This document shows positions 1-6,368 of a stretch of 13,711 nucleotides of DNA, piece by piece. The position numbers and the translations under genes are program-made. Source of the DNA: Muribaculaceae bacterium (GTDB taxonomy: Bacteria; Bacteroidota; Bacteroidia; Bacteroidales; Muribaculaceae); the NCBI GenBank assembly GCA_009775365.1, contig VSPM01000069.1:1-13711 (forward strand). The letters are read 5' to 3'. The notes under the pieces are model-generated. The model was given only the letters and a program-made list of their open reading frames with translations. It did not search any database and had not been told where the DNA came from. Every line of letters starts with the position of its first letter. Within the stretch, counting starts at the first letter, position 1.

Positions 1-198
1 ACTTTCCGAAAAGCGGACTATCTAATCTTCAAGAAACTATGGCGATGGGGAATCCGCAGGCACGGAAATAAAAACCGATGCAATTATAGCATATATCTAA
101 TAATGAGCAGGTTGCGCTTTAAGTATACAAAATGGTTAACAGTGCTGTCAGCACCTTCAATTTTAACTGTTTTGGCTCTCTTAAGCGCCCATCTTTAC
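1..198 (+). pseudogene. Possible 3' fragment of a group II intron reverse transcriptase/maturase
   Basis: Frame 1 is open from the window edge to a TGA at 196-198. Its first 25 residues include LWRWGIRRHGNKN, which resembles the LWRWAkrRHpNKs motif near the C-terminus of group II intron-encoded reverse transcriptase/maturases (DNA-binding or D region). Downstream residues do not continue the usual WvxxKYF pattern, and no domain V hairpin is seen between 199 and 344. I therefore read this as a degraded or truncated remnant rather than a live intron. The call rests on one motif in a 65-codon open frame, which could also arise by chance. Confidence 0.38.
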
Positions 199-203
199 TG
201 AGT

Positions 204-236
204 GCAAAGTTAGTAATTTTTGGCTCAACCTCCAAA
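204..236 (-). promoter_or_regulatory. Candidate leftward Bacteroidales promoter
   Basis: On the minus strand, TTTG (233-236) is followed after exactly 20 bases by TAACTTTGC (212-204), matching the Bacteroidetes -33/-7 consensus TTTG-N20-TAnnTTTG. It points left, away from the ATPase promoter, so the two would form a divergent pair. No open frame of useful length begins downstream within the window: the first ATG is followed by a stop after three codons. It may drive a gene off the left edge, an untranslated RNA, or be fortuitous. Confidence 0.35.
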
Positions 237-248
237 AAAATAGTTAAG

Positions 249-328
249 ATTTGGGGATTCGGTGCAGAAATGGCTATATGAATTTGGGGATTCGGTGCGG
301 ATTTATTAAATCAAATTTGGGGATTCGG
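249..328 (+). repeat. Three direct repeats at exact 33-bp spacing upstream of the ATPase
   Basis: The sequence ATTTGGGGATTCGG begins at 249, 282 and 315, i.e. with a period of exactly 33 bp. The first two copies continue identically with TGC (17 bp). The intervening bases are unrelated. The third copy contains the TTTG that acts as the -33 element of the ATPase promoter. A 33-bp period is close to three helical turns, so a bound protein would contact roughly the same face three times. Likely an operator array; the protein is unknown. Confidence 0.8.
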
Positions 329-347
329 GATATTATGGGTAACTTTG
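316..347 (+). promoter_or_regulatory. Bacteroidales promoter of the ATPase gene
   Basis: TTTG at 316-319 and TAACTTTG at 340-347 are separated by 20 bases, matching the Bacteroidetes sigma-ABfr promoter consensus. Transcription would start near 353-355, just before the ATG at 369. This is the reason for not using the TTG at 345 as start codon, since that codon lies inside the -7 box. The -33 element sits inside the third 33-bp-spaced repeat, so occupancy of the repeats should affect this promoter. Confidence 0.7.
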
Positions 348-368
348 CCGTCGAAAAATAATTTGATT

Positions 369-1700
369 ATGATATTCAAGAGGAAACTTTATAAGGAGAT
401 GTTGGAGTGGAAAGTCAACTCTCGGGGCAAATCGGCATTGCTGATCAAGGGCGCTCGTCGCGTTGGCAAATCTACTTTGACAAAACGATTCGTAGAATCA
501 GAGTATGAAAGCCACCTTATAATTGACTTCGCTAAATGTCCCAGGGAAGTTAAGGATTTGTTTGATGATATATCAGATTTGGATTATGTCTTCGCTCGGT
601 TGCAGGTAATATATAAGGTGAAACTAATCGAACGCCAGTCAGCCATAGTATTCGATGAAGTGCAGAAATGTCCCCTTGCACGCCAAGCGATAAAGTATCT
701 TGTTGAAGATGGCAGATATGATTACATTGAAACTGGCTCACTTTTATCGATTCGACAGAATGTCAAAGATATAATGATTCCCAGCGAGGAGCATGAAGTC
801 GTGCTTAATCCATTGGATTATGAAGAATTCCAATGGGCATTAGGCAATGAGGTCTCGATACCGATGATGAAAAAATTCTTCGATGAAAGAAAGGGCTTTG
901 GCGATGCCGGAGCGAGGGGTGAAATGCGTAATTTGCGATTATACATGTTGGTTGGAGGTATGCCTCAGGCTGTCAACGCATATATCGAAACCAAAAATTT
1001 TGAAGATGTTGATACTATTAAGCGAGAGATTATAAATCTGTATGAGAAAGATTTCATTAAAATTGACCCCAGTGGAAACGCATCGAAGTTGTTCAAAGCT
1101 ATCCCTTCCGAACTGACAAAGAATGCATCTCGTTATACCGTTAAGGCTCCAACAGACGGCGGTCGGACATCCCGTATGATGGAATCCGTTTTTGATATGC
1201 AGGATTCGATGGTTGTTAATTTGGCATATCATGCGAATGACCCAAACGTTGGAATGGCTCTGCATAGGGATGGAGAAAGATTTAAAATGTTTATGGCTGA
1301 TACCGGTCTGTTTATTACGCTGGCATTTTGGGATAAGAAATTCACAGAAAACATTATCTATGAGAAACTTCTGTCTGACAAACTGAGTGCAGACCTTGGT
1401 TATGTGTATGAGAATTTAGTGGCACAGATGCTCCGCGCCAATGGTCACGAATTATACTACTATACATGGCCATCTGAAACGAGTAATCATTTATATGAAG
1501 TGGATTTTCTTCTTTCAAACGGCACTAAGATAGAGCCTATTGAGGTTAAATCTTCCGGGTATAAGACACATAGGTCGCTTGACTTGTTCTGTGAGAAATT
1601 CTCTTCACGAGTGAACAAGCGTTACCTTATATATACAAAGGATTTGAGGAAAGATGGCAATATAACTTACCTTCCAGCATACATGACACAATTTCTATAG
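369..1700 (+). CDS. AAA ATPase with C-terminal DUF4143 domain
   Basis: This is a 443-residue P-loop ATPase of the large, mostly uncharacterised AAA_14/DUF4143 family. Walker A is GARRVGKST (residues 28-36) and Walker B is AIVFDE (92-97); a sensor-like ETGS lies near 121. The C-terminal DUF4143 part contains EVDFLL near residue 377 and IEVKSS near 391, a D...E-x-K layout like the PD-(D/E)XK nuclease fold, so a nucleic-acid role is possible but unproven. I chose the ATG at 369 because the longer TTG frame begins inside the -7 box. The length is normal for the family and the frame is intact. It is a single-gene unit with its own repeat-bearing promoter and no obvious partner. The biological role is unknown. 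Confidence 0.85.
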   Translation: MIFKRKLYKEMLEWKVNSRGKSALLIKGARRVGKSTLTKRFVESEYESHLIIDFAKCPREVKDLFDDISDLDYVFARLQVIYKVKLIERQSAIVFDEVQKCPLARQAIKYLVEDGRYDYIETGSLLSIRQNVKDIMIPSEEHEVVLNPLDYEEFQWALGNEVSIPMMKKFFDERKGFGDAGARGEMRNLRLYMLVGGMPQAVNAYIETKNFEDVDTIKREIINLYEKDFIKIDPSGNASKLFKAIPSELTKNASRYTVKAPTDGGRTSRMMESVFDMQDSMVVNLAYHANDPNVGMALHRDGERFKMFMADTGLFITLAFWDKKFTENIIYEKLLSDKLSADLGYVYENLVAQMLRANGHELYYYTWPSETSNHLYEVDFLLSNGTKIEPIEVKSSGYKTHRSLDLFCEKFSSRVNKRYLIYTKDLRKDGNITYLPAYMTQFL

Positions 1701-1706
1701 ATTACC

Positions 1707-1732
1707 TGCATTTTCTGCATTATCTGCATTTT
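1707..1732 (+). repeat. 26-bp element made of three 9-bp TGCA-type units
   Basis: Seven bases after the ATPase stop lie three tandem 9-bp units: TGCATTTTC, TGCATTATC and TGCATTTT. The same 26-bp element occurs twice more, in inverted orientation, between the primase-like and DUF3987 genes (8144-8169 plus, 8179-8204 minus). ACCTGCATTTTCTGCA (1704-1719) is found exactly on the minus strand at 8207-8192. It could be a protein-binding site, a REP-like element or a scar shared by both regions. Confidence 0.7.
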
Positions 1733-1734
1733 GG

Positions 1735-1785
1735 AACAATGATTCTCACCCTAATGACTTTTAAGAAATCGCATTGTTGAGGGTG
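1735..1785 (+). other. Interleaved inverted repeats that could form a pseudoknot
   Basis: AACAATG (1735-1741) pairs with CATTGTT (1772-1778), and CACCCT (1747-1752) pairs with AGGGTG (1780-1785). The pairs cross, as in an H-type pseudoknot, rather than nesting. It lies in the gene-free stretch 1733-1879 between the ATPase and the cargo operon. With arms of 6-7 bp this could be chance. Confidence 0.3.
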
Positions 1786-1833
1786 GATTATTTGGGTGTG
1801 ATATTCATAAATCGGCGGCTGTCAGGATATAAC

Positions 1834-1859
1834 GGCGATTTTTATGTGTGCAAATCGCC
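1834..1859. repeat. 8-bp inverted repeat upstream of the cargo operon promoter
   Basis: GGCGATTT (1834-1841) and AAATCGCC (1852-1859) are perfect inverted arms around a 10-base loop. They end 20 bases before the -7 box at 1880, where a -33 element would be expected; no clear TTTG is there. This position suits an activator or repressor site. No U-tract follows, so a terminator is less likely. Confidence 0.5.
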
Positions 1860-1879
1860 CTAATGTCAAATATTCTTAT

Positions 1880-1887
1880 TAACTTTG
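1880..1887 (+). promoter_or_regulatory. Candidate -7 box of the cargo operon
   Basis: TAACTTTG, followed by C, is a perfect match to the Bacteroidetes -7 consensus TAnnTTTG. It lies 29 bases before the ATG at 1917, a sensible distance for a leader. The -33 element is not recognisable, and an inverted repeat ends 20 bp upstream, so the promoter may need an activator. Confidence 0.55.
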
Positions 1888-1916
1888 CGATAGGCTCTTA
1901 TGCCGATCCGACAGCA

Positions 1917-2057
1917 ATGCCTCCCGACCAAGCAAAAATAATTGGCATCTCCCGTCATCGCCTCTCCACCGACGGCGATGGCGTGACCACACTTGTCGCT
2001 TTCCAAGGCTGCTCGTACTCCCTTAATCCGAAATCATATAAATGTTGTAAATTATGA
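1917..2057 (+). pseudogene. N-terminal remnant resembling a radical SAM activating enzyme
   Basis: The 46-codon frame reads MPPDQAKIIGISRHRLSTDG and then DGVTTLVAFQGCSYSLNPKS. From memory, the stretch IIGxxRHRxxTDGxGVTTLVAFxGC resembles the start of a radical SAM activase-type protein whose next residues should be the 4Fe-4S ligands CxxxCxxC. Here the cysteine motif is disrupted: only GCSYSLNP remains, as if a few codons between GC and YSLNP were lost, and the frame stops six codons after NPKSY. It cannot be a working radical SAM enzyme. Its TGA overlaps the ATG of the next gene (ATGA), so it may survive as a translated leader that couples translation of the cargo. The start was chosen downstream of the -7 box at 1880. 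Family assignment is by motif recall only. Confidence 0.5.
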
Positions 2058-2557
2058 AGAAACGAGGATTAAGGAGATATTATAAAAAACTCGCAACGAG
2101 TAACCCTGTGTTAGATTTGCTTCATAATCGCGATTATCAAAATTTCGGGTATGATTATGGACATATACACCTCAACGACTATGTTTTAACACGATGGAAA
2201 GAGATAAAAGCACATATTGAAGCATTATGCAGGCAACTGAAACTGGTAAAAGATTATATAAACGAATGTCCTCGTACTTTCCAAATGTGGGGCTATGTTT
2301 GTTTTCAGAGAGAGTATGGTTGTCAAGTCATACTTTACATTCATACCCCTAACAGCGATGCTAATGACTATCCTGCCGATTTTAGTAATTTCAGCAGTGT
2401 GCTGACGATAAGTAAGTCGGAAATTCTAAACTATTTTCAGGTTAAAGTCAAAGACGGTTTTAATATCTATTATTCAATAAACTGTGATGATGAGCCTGAA
2501 ATACTAATATCTCATTCTGAAATTGGAGAACCAATAATTATGAGAGAAAGGAGGTAA
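2054..2557 (+). CDS. Hypothetical protein, cargo operon
   Basis: A 167-residue soluble protein without signal peptide or membrane helix. It starts MKKRGLRRYYKKLATSNP, a very basic N-terminus, followed by a mixed part rich in aromatic residues (YDYGHIHLNDYVLTRWKEIK near 44-63). I do not recognise a named domain; the opening RRYYKKLA is vaguely familiar from small Bacteroidetes proteins near polymorphic-toxin immunity genes. Its ATG overlaps the stop of the preceding radical SAM-like remnant, and only three bases separate it from the next gene, so it is part of one operon. A role as an immunity-type protein is a guess from context. Confidence 0.7.
   Translation: MKKRGLRRYYKKLATSNPVLDLLHNRDYQNFGYDYGHIHLNDYVLTRWKEIKAHIEALCRQLKLVKDYINECPRTFQMWGYVCFQREYGCQVILYIHTPNSDANDYPADFSNFSSVLTISKSEILNYFQVKVKDGFNIYYSINCDDEPEILISHSEIGEPIIMRERR
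2547..2555 (+). promoter_or_regulatory. Strong Shine-Dalgarno site of the small membrane protein
   Basis: AAAGGAGGT ends five bases before the ATG at 2561 and overlaps the end of the preceding gene. A full anti-SD match is unusual in Bacteroidales, whose genes mostly lack one, and supports the start at 2561. Confidence 0.6.
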
Positions 2558-2560
2558 GCG

Positions 2561-2860
2561 ATGAAACACCTATACAAAATCAAATGGCTTATTATCGTCA
2601 TATCCGGAATAATGTGGGTTATTTCATTCGGAATATTATTTGCCGGAGGGACGGCTATGCAAAATAGGATTGCGTTGGCTATAAATATCGTTTTGATTGT
2701 ATTACAGATTTTGAATGTTTACCGGGCATTTGTTGTCAATCAGAAAGGTACAGCTATTGCACTTATTGTTTGCCTTTTAATCATACTCATGTTGATGTGG
2801 GCGACGTATATATGGAGTTGGAGCTATACAGTTAAGGCATTAACTATCGGATTTGAATGA
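2561..2860 (+). CDS. Small three-helix membrane protein
   Basis: A 99-residue, very hydrophobic protein with three predicted transmembrane segments at about residues 9-29, 37-57 and 64-85. Short polar joints (NRIA, NQKG) separate them. There is no cleavable signal peptide and no cysteine or charged motif in the helices that would suggest catalysis or transport. It starts three bases after the previous stop with a strong ribosome-binding site. I do not recognise the family. In an operon of possible immunity genes, a small inner-membrane protein could protect against a membrane-active toxin, but this is only inferred from position. Confidence 0.7.
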   Translation: MKHLYKIKWLIIVISGIMWVISFGILFAGGTAMQNRIALAINIVLIVLQILNVYRAFVVNQKGTAIALIVCLLIILMLMWATYIWSWSYTVKALTIGFE

Positions 2861-2883
2861 TTCAGTGTTAGAAACCTAATTTG

Positions 2884-3489
2884 ATGGAAAATATAAAGAA
2901 ACAATTTCAGGATATTCTGAATAATGTTATCGCACCAAAGCTCAAAGGTGTTGGCTTTAGGAAGAGTGGTCTTAATTTTCACGCTCGTTCAGGTGAAATT
3001 GATTGGTGTGTCAATATCCAAAAAGCTCGATGGGGTTATGATGAAGATACTGCTTCGTGGGATTTCGCAATAAATTTAGGCTTAACAACATCCTTATGTC
3101 AAGAATTGATGGATGTTAGCCCCGCAGCATTTCCGTTGGTTTCACAGTGTGTCCTTAGGTCTAACCTAAAACGATTAGCAGGCGTTGGTGGAGATTGGCT
3201 TACTCTTTCTGATGTTCATTCCTCCGAAGAGGTTAGAAAATGGATATACGAAAACTTAGGGACTGTGTTATTTCCAATCGTTAAAAAGATTCATAATACA
3301 GATATTTTGTGTGCTGAGATAGATTCTTTGTTGTCTTCATTCAGATTTCCATCCCCAATACAAAAATATGCATTCCTGTTATCAATCGGTAATGTTGTGG
3401 CTGCGAATGAGCTTATTAAAGGATTTAGAGAAACGGGATGCGATGTTGAGTTGATGGAGAAAATAAACCAACGTTTCAAATCATTATGA
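2884..3489 (+). CDS. DUF4304 domain protein
   Basis: A 201-residue protein. Residues 1-130 fit DUF4304: IAPKLKGVGFRKSGLNFHAR, followed by WCVNIQKARWG and a strand pattern ending in a tryptophan-containing segment, as in the family's lkplGFkkkg.nF.r..vnlQks layout. The function is not established; such proteins often occur among Bacteroidetes cargo genes and near polymorphic toxins. A TTG lies directly before the chosen ATG, and the ATG is preferred. A 23-base gap separates it from the membrane protein, and its stop overlaps the next start by four bases (ATGA), implying translational coupling with the DUF2750 gene. Confidence 0.75.
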   Translation: MENIKKQFQDILNNVIAPKLKGVGFRKSGLNFHARSGEIDWCVNIQKARWGYDEDTASWDFAINLGLTTSLCQELMDVSPAAFPLVSQCVLRSNLKRLAGVGGDWLTLSDVHSSEEVRKWIYENLGTVLFPIVKKIHNTDILCAEIDSLLSSFRFPSPIQKYAFLLSIGNVVAANELIKGFRETGCDVELMEKINQRFKSL

Positions 3490-3872
3490 AACTAACCGAT
3501 AAAGAGATTGAATCAGTTATTAGACTTGATCCAGAGAAAAGGTTTGAATATGCAATAAAACGAATTGCAGATAATGAAAGTCTATATTCTGCGAAATTTC
3601 CAAAGGGAGACTATGCTATAATTCCTTGCAACAATACGTATCTTTTCCCGATTTGGTCGGCTTGTCAATATTGCGAAAGGTGTATTGACGTAAGTACCAT
3701 GCAATGTGTAGAAATAAGTCTTGATCAATTTGTAGATGAGATAATAGACTTGATTAGCAGTAATGGGTGGGAATTGGCAGTATTTCCTCTCTCAAATGGA
3801 GATTATGGTAAAATTACTACCCTCAGTGAATTTTGTGAGAGCCTGAAATCTGCCTTAGAGGATTATCAATGA
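3486..3872 (+). CDS. DUF2750 family protein
   Basis: A 128-residue soluble protein. The pattern YLFPIWSACQYCERCID followed by EISLDQFVDEIIDLISSNGW and LAVFPLSNGDYGKI matches DUF2750: a short strand with a P-W motif, then the isLddFl...l..dg.kvaVfP segment. DUF2750 has no proven activity; small stand-alone members resemble immunity-type proteins in size and scatter. It is the last gene of the plus-strand cargo operon, overlapping DUF4304 by four bases. It faces the mobilization module across a shared intergenic hairpin. No toxin gene follows, so any immunity role would be as an orphan. Confidence 0.75.
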   Translation: MKLTDKEIESVIRLDPEKRFEYAIKRIADNESLYSAKFPKGDYAIIPCNNTYLFPIWSACQYCERCIDVSTMQCVEISLDQFVDEIIDLISSNGWELAVFPLSNGDYGKITTLSEFCESLKSALEDYQ

Positions 3873-3877
3873 ATGAA

Positions 3878-3905
3878 AACTCCCCATGCTCACGCACAGG
3901 GAGTT
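3878..3905 (-). terminator. Strong hairpin terminator of the mobilization operon
   Basis: On the minus strand AACTCCC pairs with GGGAGTT, and the inner TGTGC/GCATG extends the helix to 12 bp (two wobble pairs) capped by a GTGA tetraloop. It is followed by TTTC. It sits 21 bases after the stop of the last mobilization gene and 5 bases after the cargo operon, so it probably insulates both convergent transcripts. Confidence 0.75.
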
Positions 3906-3926
3906 GATGATGTACGCAAAAAGTAG

Positions 3927-4946
3927 CTATTTGCGGGTCTTGGGGTCGATGATATGCTCGCCGTTTTTGGCTCGGCGCATATTTTCTTCAAGGAGTTCGT
4001 AACTGTCCATTTTTGCAGGGTCTGTTTCCTTGACTTTCTTTTCAGTGGCAACCTCTTTCAGAGAGTGTGGCTGCTCATCTTGCGGCTCCGGTTGCCAATC
4101 ATCATGAGGTTGGAAATAGAGAAATTCAGTTCCTGTTTTCTCTTTTTCCACAATGATGGATTGCCATGCCTCGCGCGTTTCGTCACTGCCGTTTAGAATC
4201 TCTTTCTCGATACGGTTGGTAAAGTCAGCGTTTGGACTTATTATACGTTTAAGACGATAGAGCCATTCCACTTTCAGAAGTTCATCACGTTCATCTTTCA
4301 CCTCAAATGCCCACCAGAGAGTAACACATAGAATGACGACGGTCACAAGGTGCAGAATTATCAGTTGGGAAAACCTCTTTTTGTGCCATTCAGTCCTATC
4401 GCAGAGTTCAAGACTTTTCTCAATGCGACCAAGCCTTGAATTGATTGCCGAGGCATCGTCAAGACTTATGCCCGGTGCTTTCAGTGCGCCACGGTTGAGA
4501 GCGTCCTTTGCGCTGTTCTCAATCTTGGGCGAAAGAGTTGAGATTATCTCATGCGACACTTTTTGAGCCGCTCCGTTTGCAGCCTTGTCTGCCACCTCCT
4601 GCATATTGAGTTTGGCAAGGGCTTCAAATCCTTTCTTGATTTCGCCCAACCCTTGCAGGGTAAGCGACAGTGTGCTGTTGAACGTCTGAACCATACCGAA
4701 AAGCCTGTTGATGTCCTCACTCTTTGCAAGGTCATCAGGCAGATGAATTTCCAACGGTTCCGCAGGCTGAGGTTCCGGCGTGGTGGTCGGGAACATCGGC
4801 TGTTTTGGAATGGAGCCGATAGCGTTGTTCATTTCCGTTATCTTGTCAAGGAGCGAGTTCTCCAGCCTATCGATTTTGCGGCGGATAAGCTCCATATCGG
4901 GATTCTCGCAGAGAATACTCTGATTGCTGCTGTCTTTTTTTGCCAT
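3927..4946 (-). CDS. Membrane-anchored protein linked to the relaxase
   Basis: A 339-residue protein I cannot assign to a family. Residues about 19-45 look like a coiled coil (RRKIDRLENSLLDKITEMNN), a proline-rich stretch follows (50-66), then a mostly helical part (75-185). There is one transmembrane segment near 192-214 (LIILHLVTVVILCVTLWWAF) and a charged C-terminal domain. It starts six bases after the relaxase stop, so it is co-transcribed and probably translated from the same message. A helical protein with one membrane anchor beside a relaxase recalls MobB-type proteins that dock relaxosomes at the membrane; that role is inferred, not shown. It is the last gene before the terminator. 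Confidence 0.75.
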   Translation of the reverse strand: MAKKDSSNQSILCENPDMELIRRKIDRLENSLLDKITEMNNAIGSIPKQPMFPTTTPEPQPAEPLEIHLPDDLAKSEDINRLFGMVQTFNSTLSLTLQGLGEIKKGFEALAKLNMQEVADKAANGAAQKVSHEIISTLSPKIENSAKDALNRGALKAPGISLDDASAINSRLGRIEKSLELCDRTEWHKKRFSQLIILHLVTVVILCVTLWWAFEVKDERDELLKVEWLYRLKRIISPNADFTNRIEKEILNGSDETREAWQSIIVEKEKTGTEFLYFQPHDDWQPEPQDEQPHSLKEVATEKKVKETDPAKMDSYELLEENMRRAKNGEHIIDPKTRK

Positions 4947-4952
4947 AGTGTA

Positions 4953-5972
4953 TCAAAATTTAGGGGTGTTACGTTTTTTCTTTTTCGGATGCGTGAGTTT
5001 CCATGCTTCCAAAGATTCATTCTCATCGGGAGTGCCGGGGCCCGGTTGGAACAATCCGCCAATGAACTGACCGACACCGTTGCCAATGTCAGCCGCAAGA
5101 TCTAAAGCCGAAGCAGCGGTAGCCTTTACCGCTCTGACTGCCTCATCTGAAATTGTAGAGGCTTTTGGTTTTGTTGTTCCTGCATTGTTCGTTGCCGTCT
5201 TTTTTGACTGAGTCCGGTTGGCTGACTGCGAATTGAAAAGGCTGTCAAGATTTCTGAACTTGAACTGCTCTCCGACATCAGAACCTTTCACCTTGTAGTC
5301 GCCAAATTGGAAGGATACGCCCTGCATCTCGGTTGTGCCACGGCGATATTTCGGAATAATTGAGATGTTCTTTTTAGCCAACTCTCGCGCAAAACGGTTC
5401 CAGTCGCAGGCATTTTTCAATGCTTCCGTGGCGGCGATTCTTATCTCAGCTTTCGCTCTCTCGATACCGTGCAGTTTCTCCAAATCGGGATTCTCCTGCT
5501 TGGGCAGAGCGAGTCCGTACTTCCGCGTCAACGCCTCGCAGACCTTCTTATTTTTGTATCGGTTGCGCCCGCACTCCATCCGTTTGCCGTTATTGCCAAC
5601 CATGTTGAACACGATATGGCAGTGCGGTTTGTCGGTTTCGTAATGGCGGACGATGAGCCATTGGGTCTTGTCGAGGCCCATCATCCTGATGTAATCTCTC
5701 GCTATCTGAAGCATCTTTTTATCGCTTAATTTCGGTCTGTCTTCGGCGGCGAAAGACAAAGTTATGTGTCCGGCGGAGTTGCTTATTCGATGGTTCAGCA
5801 TAGACTGCGACTCAAAACTTGCGATTATCTGACGGCGTTTCGTACCCAACAGTCCGTCACTTCCGAGTATCTTCCAAGTGTCGGGAGTGAAGATTCTTTT
5901 GTCGTGTTTCTCGCGGGTGACATAGTCAACCTTTGAACCGAACGACCCGGATTTCAGTATTCGTCCTATCAT
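4953..5972 (-). CDS. Relaxase (MobA/VirD2-type, MOBP-like)
   Basis: A 339-residue mobilization nuclease that would nick oriT and carry the strand into the recipient. Motif I is KVDYVTREK with the likely catalytic Tyr17. Motif III is RHYETDKPHCHIVFN (109-123), where His110, His117 and His119 would bind the metal ion. Motif II is probably the ISNSAGHITLSF region near 63-74. The relaxase domain covers about residues 1-170. The C-terminal half is helical and ends in a lysine-rich tail (PKKKKRNTPKF). Length is typical for Bacteroides mobilizable elements. The start overlaps the mobC stop by four bases (ATGA), so the two are translationally coupled. The oriT lies just upstream. Confidence 0.92.
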   Translation of the reverse strand: MIGRILKSGSFGSKVDYVTREKHDKRIFTPDTWKILGSDGLLGTKRRQIIASFESQSMLNHRISNSAGHITLSFAAEDRPKLSDKKMLQIARDYIRMMGLDKTQWLIVRHYETDKPHCHIVFNMVGNNGKRMECGRNRYKNKKVCEALTRKYGLALPKQENPDLEKLHGIERAKAEIRIAATEALKNACDWNRFARELAKKNISIIPKYRRGTTEMQGVSFQFGDYKVKGSDVGEQFKFRNLDSLFNSQSANRTQSKKTATNNAGTTKPKASTISDEAVRAVKATAASALDLAADIGNGVGQFIGGLFQPGPGTPDENESLEAWKLTHPKKKKRNTPKF

Positions 5973-6319
5973 CTTTGTGTCCGTTTTTTGAGATTTATGA
6001 GGATGTCGGCCATTGTGTCAAGGCAGAAATTAGCCTTATTTTCGATAGCGGTCAACCCCTCGGTATTGCCCCTATGGGCGATTTGATTGAGATTGGGCCC
6101 GAGTTTTTTCAACTCGTGGATAAGTGCTTTTTCCTCGTCAGTGAGGAAAGCGATGATGACGTCCTCCAATGCCCGGATACGGACATATTCAGCCTTGTTC
6201 ATACCTGCCTTTGCCGAGAGAATATCAATGCGGTCATACTCGCCGTCATTGAAACTTATCTTGACATACCTGTCTCTTTTTGCCGTGCCGAGGCGCGGTC
6301 TTCCATTCGATTTATCCAT
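5969..6319 (-). CDS. mobC: MobC-type relaxosome accessory protein
   Basis: About 116 residues from the ATG at 6319 (MDKSNGRPRLG). A longer TTG frame reaches 6388 but would run through the outer arm of the oriT repeats, so I prefer 6319. VKISFNDGEYDRIDILSAKA looks like a ribbon-helix-helix DNA-binding start. The second half, ELKKLGPNLNQIAHRGN followed by the LDTMADILINLKK helix, is the signature of the MobC family (kigvNLNQiAk.aN). MobC proteins bind near nic, help melt oriT and often repress their own operon; the oriT lying in this gene's leader fits that. It overlaps the relaxase start by four bases. Confidence 0.87.
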   Translation of the reverse strand: MDKSNGRPRLGTAKRDRYVKISFNDGEYDRIDILSAKAGMNKAEYVRIRALEDVIIAFLTDEEKALIHELKKLGPNLNQIAHRGNTEGLTAIENKANFCLDTMADILINLKKRTQR

Positions 6320-6368
6320 ATTGTAAATCATTGTAATCGGTGTAACCATAATACCGGAATATGCGACC

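Noticed and set aside
142..154. 13-bp palindrome GTGCTGTCAGCAC as a terminator
   Set aside because: No U-tract on either strand and it lies within the intron-like frame; too short to interpret.
249..328. CRISPR-like array
   Set aside because: Only three units of 14-17 bp with 16-19 bp gaps, no cas genes, and the last unit is part of a promoter.
345..368. TTG start eight codons upstream for the ATPase
   Set aside because: The TTG lies inside the -7 box (TAACTTTG), upstream of the expected transcription start.
4551..5105. 184-codon plus-strand open frame
   Set aside because: It is antisense to the relaxase and membrane protein genes and has no domain signature.
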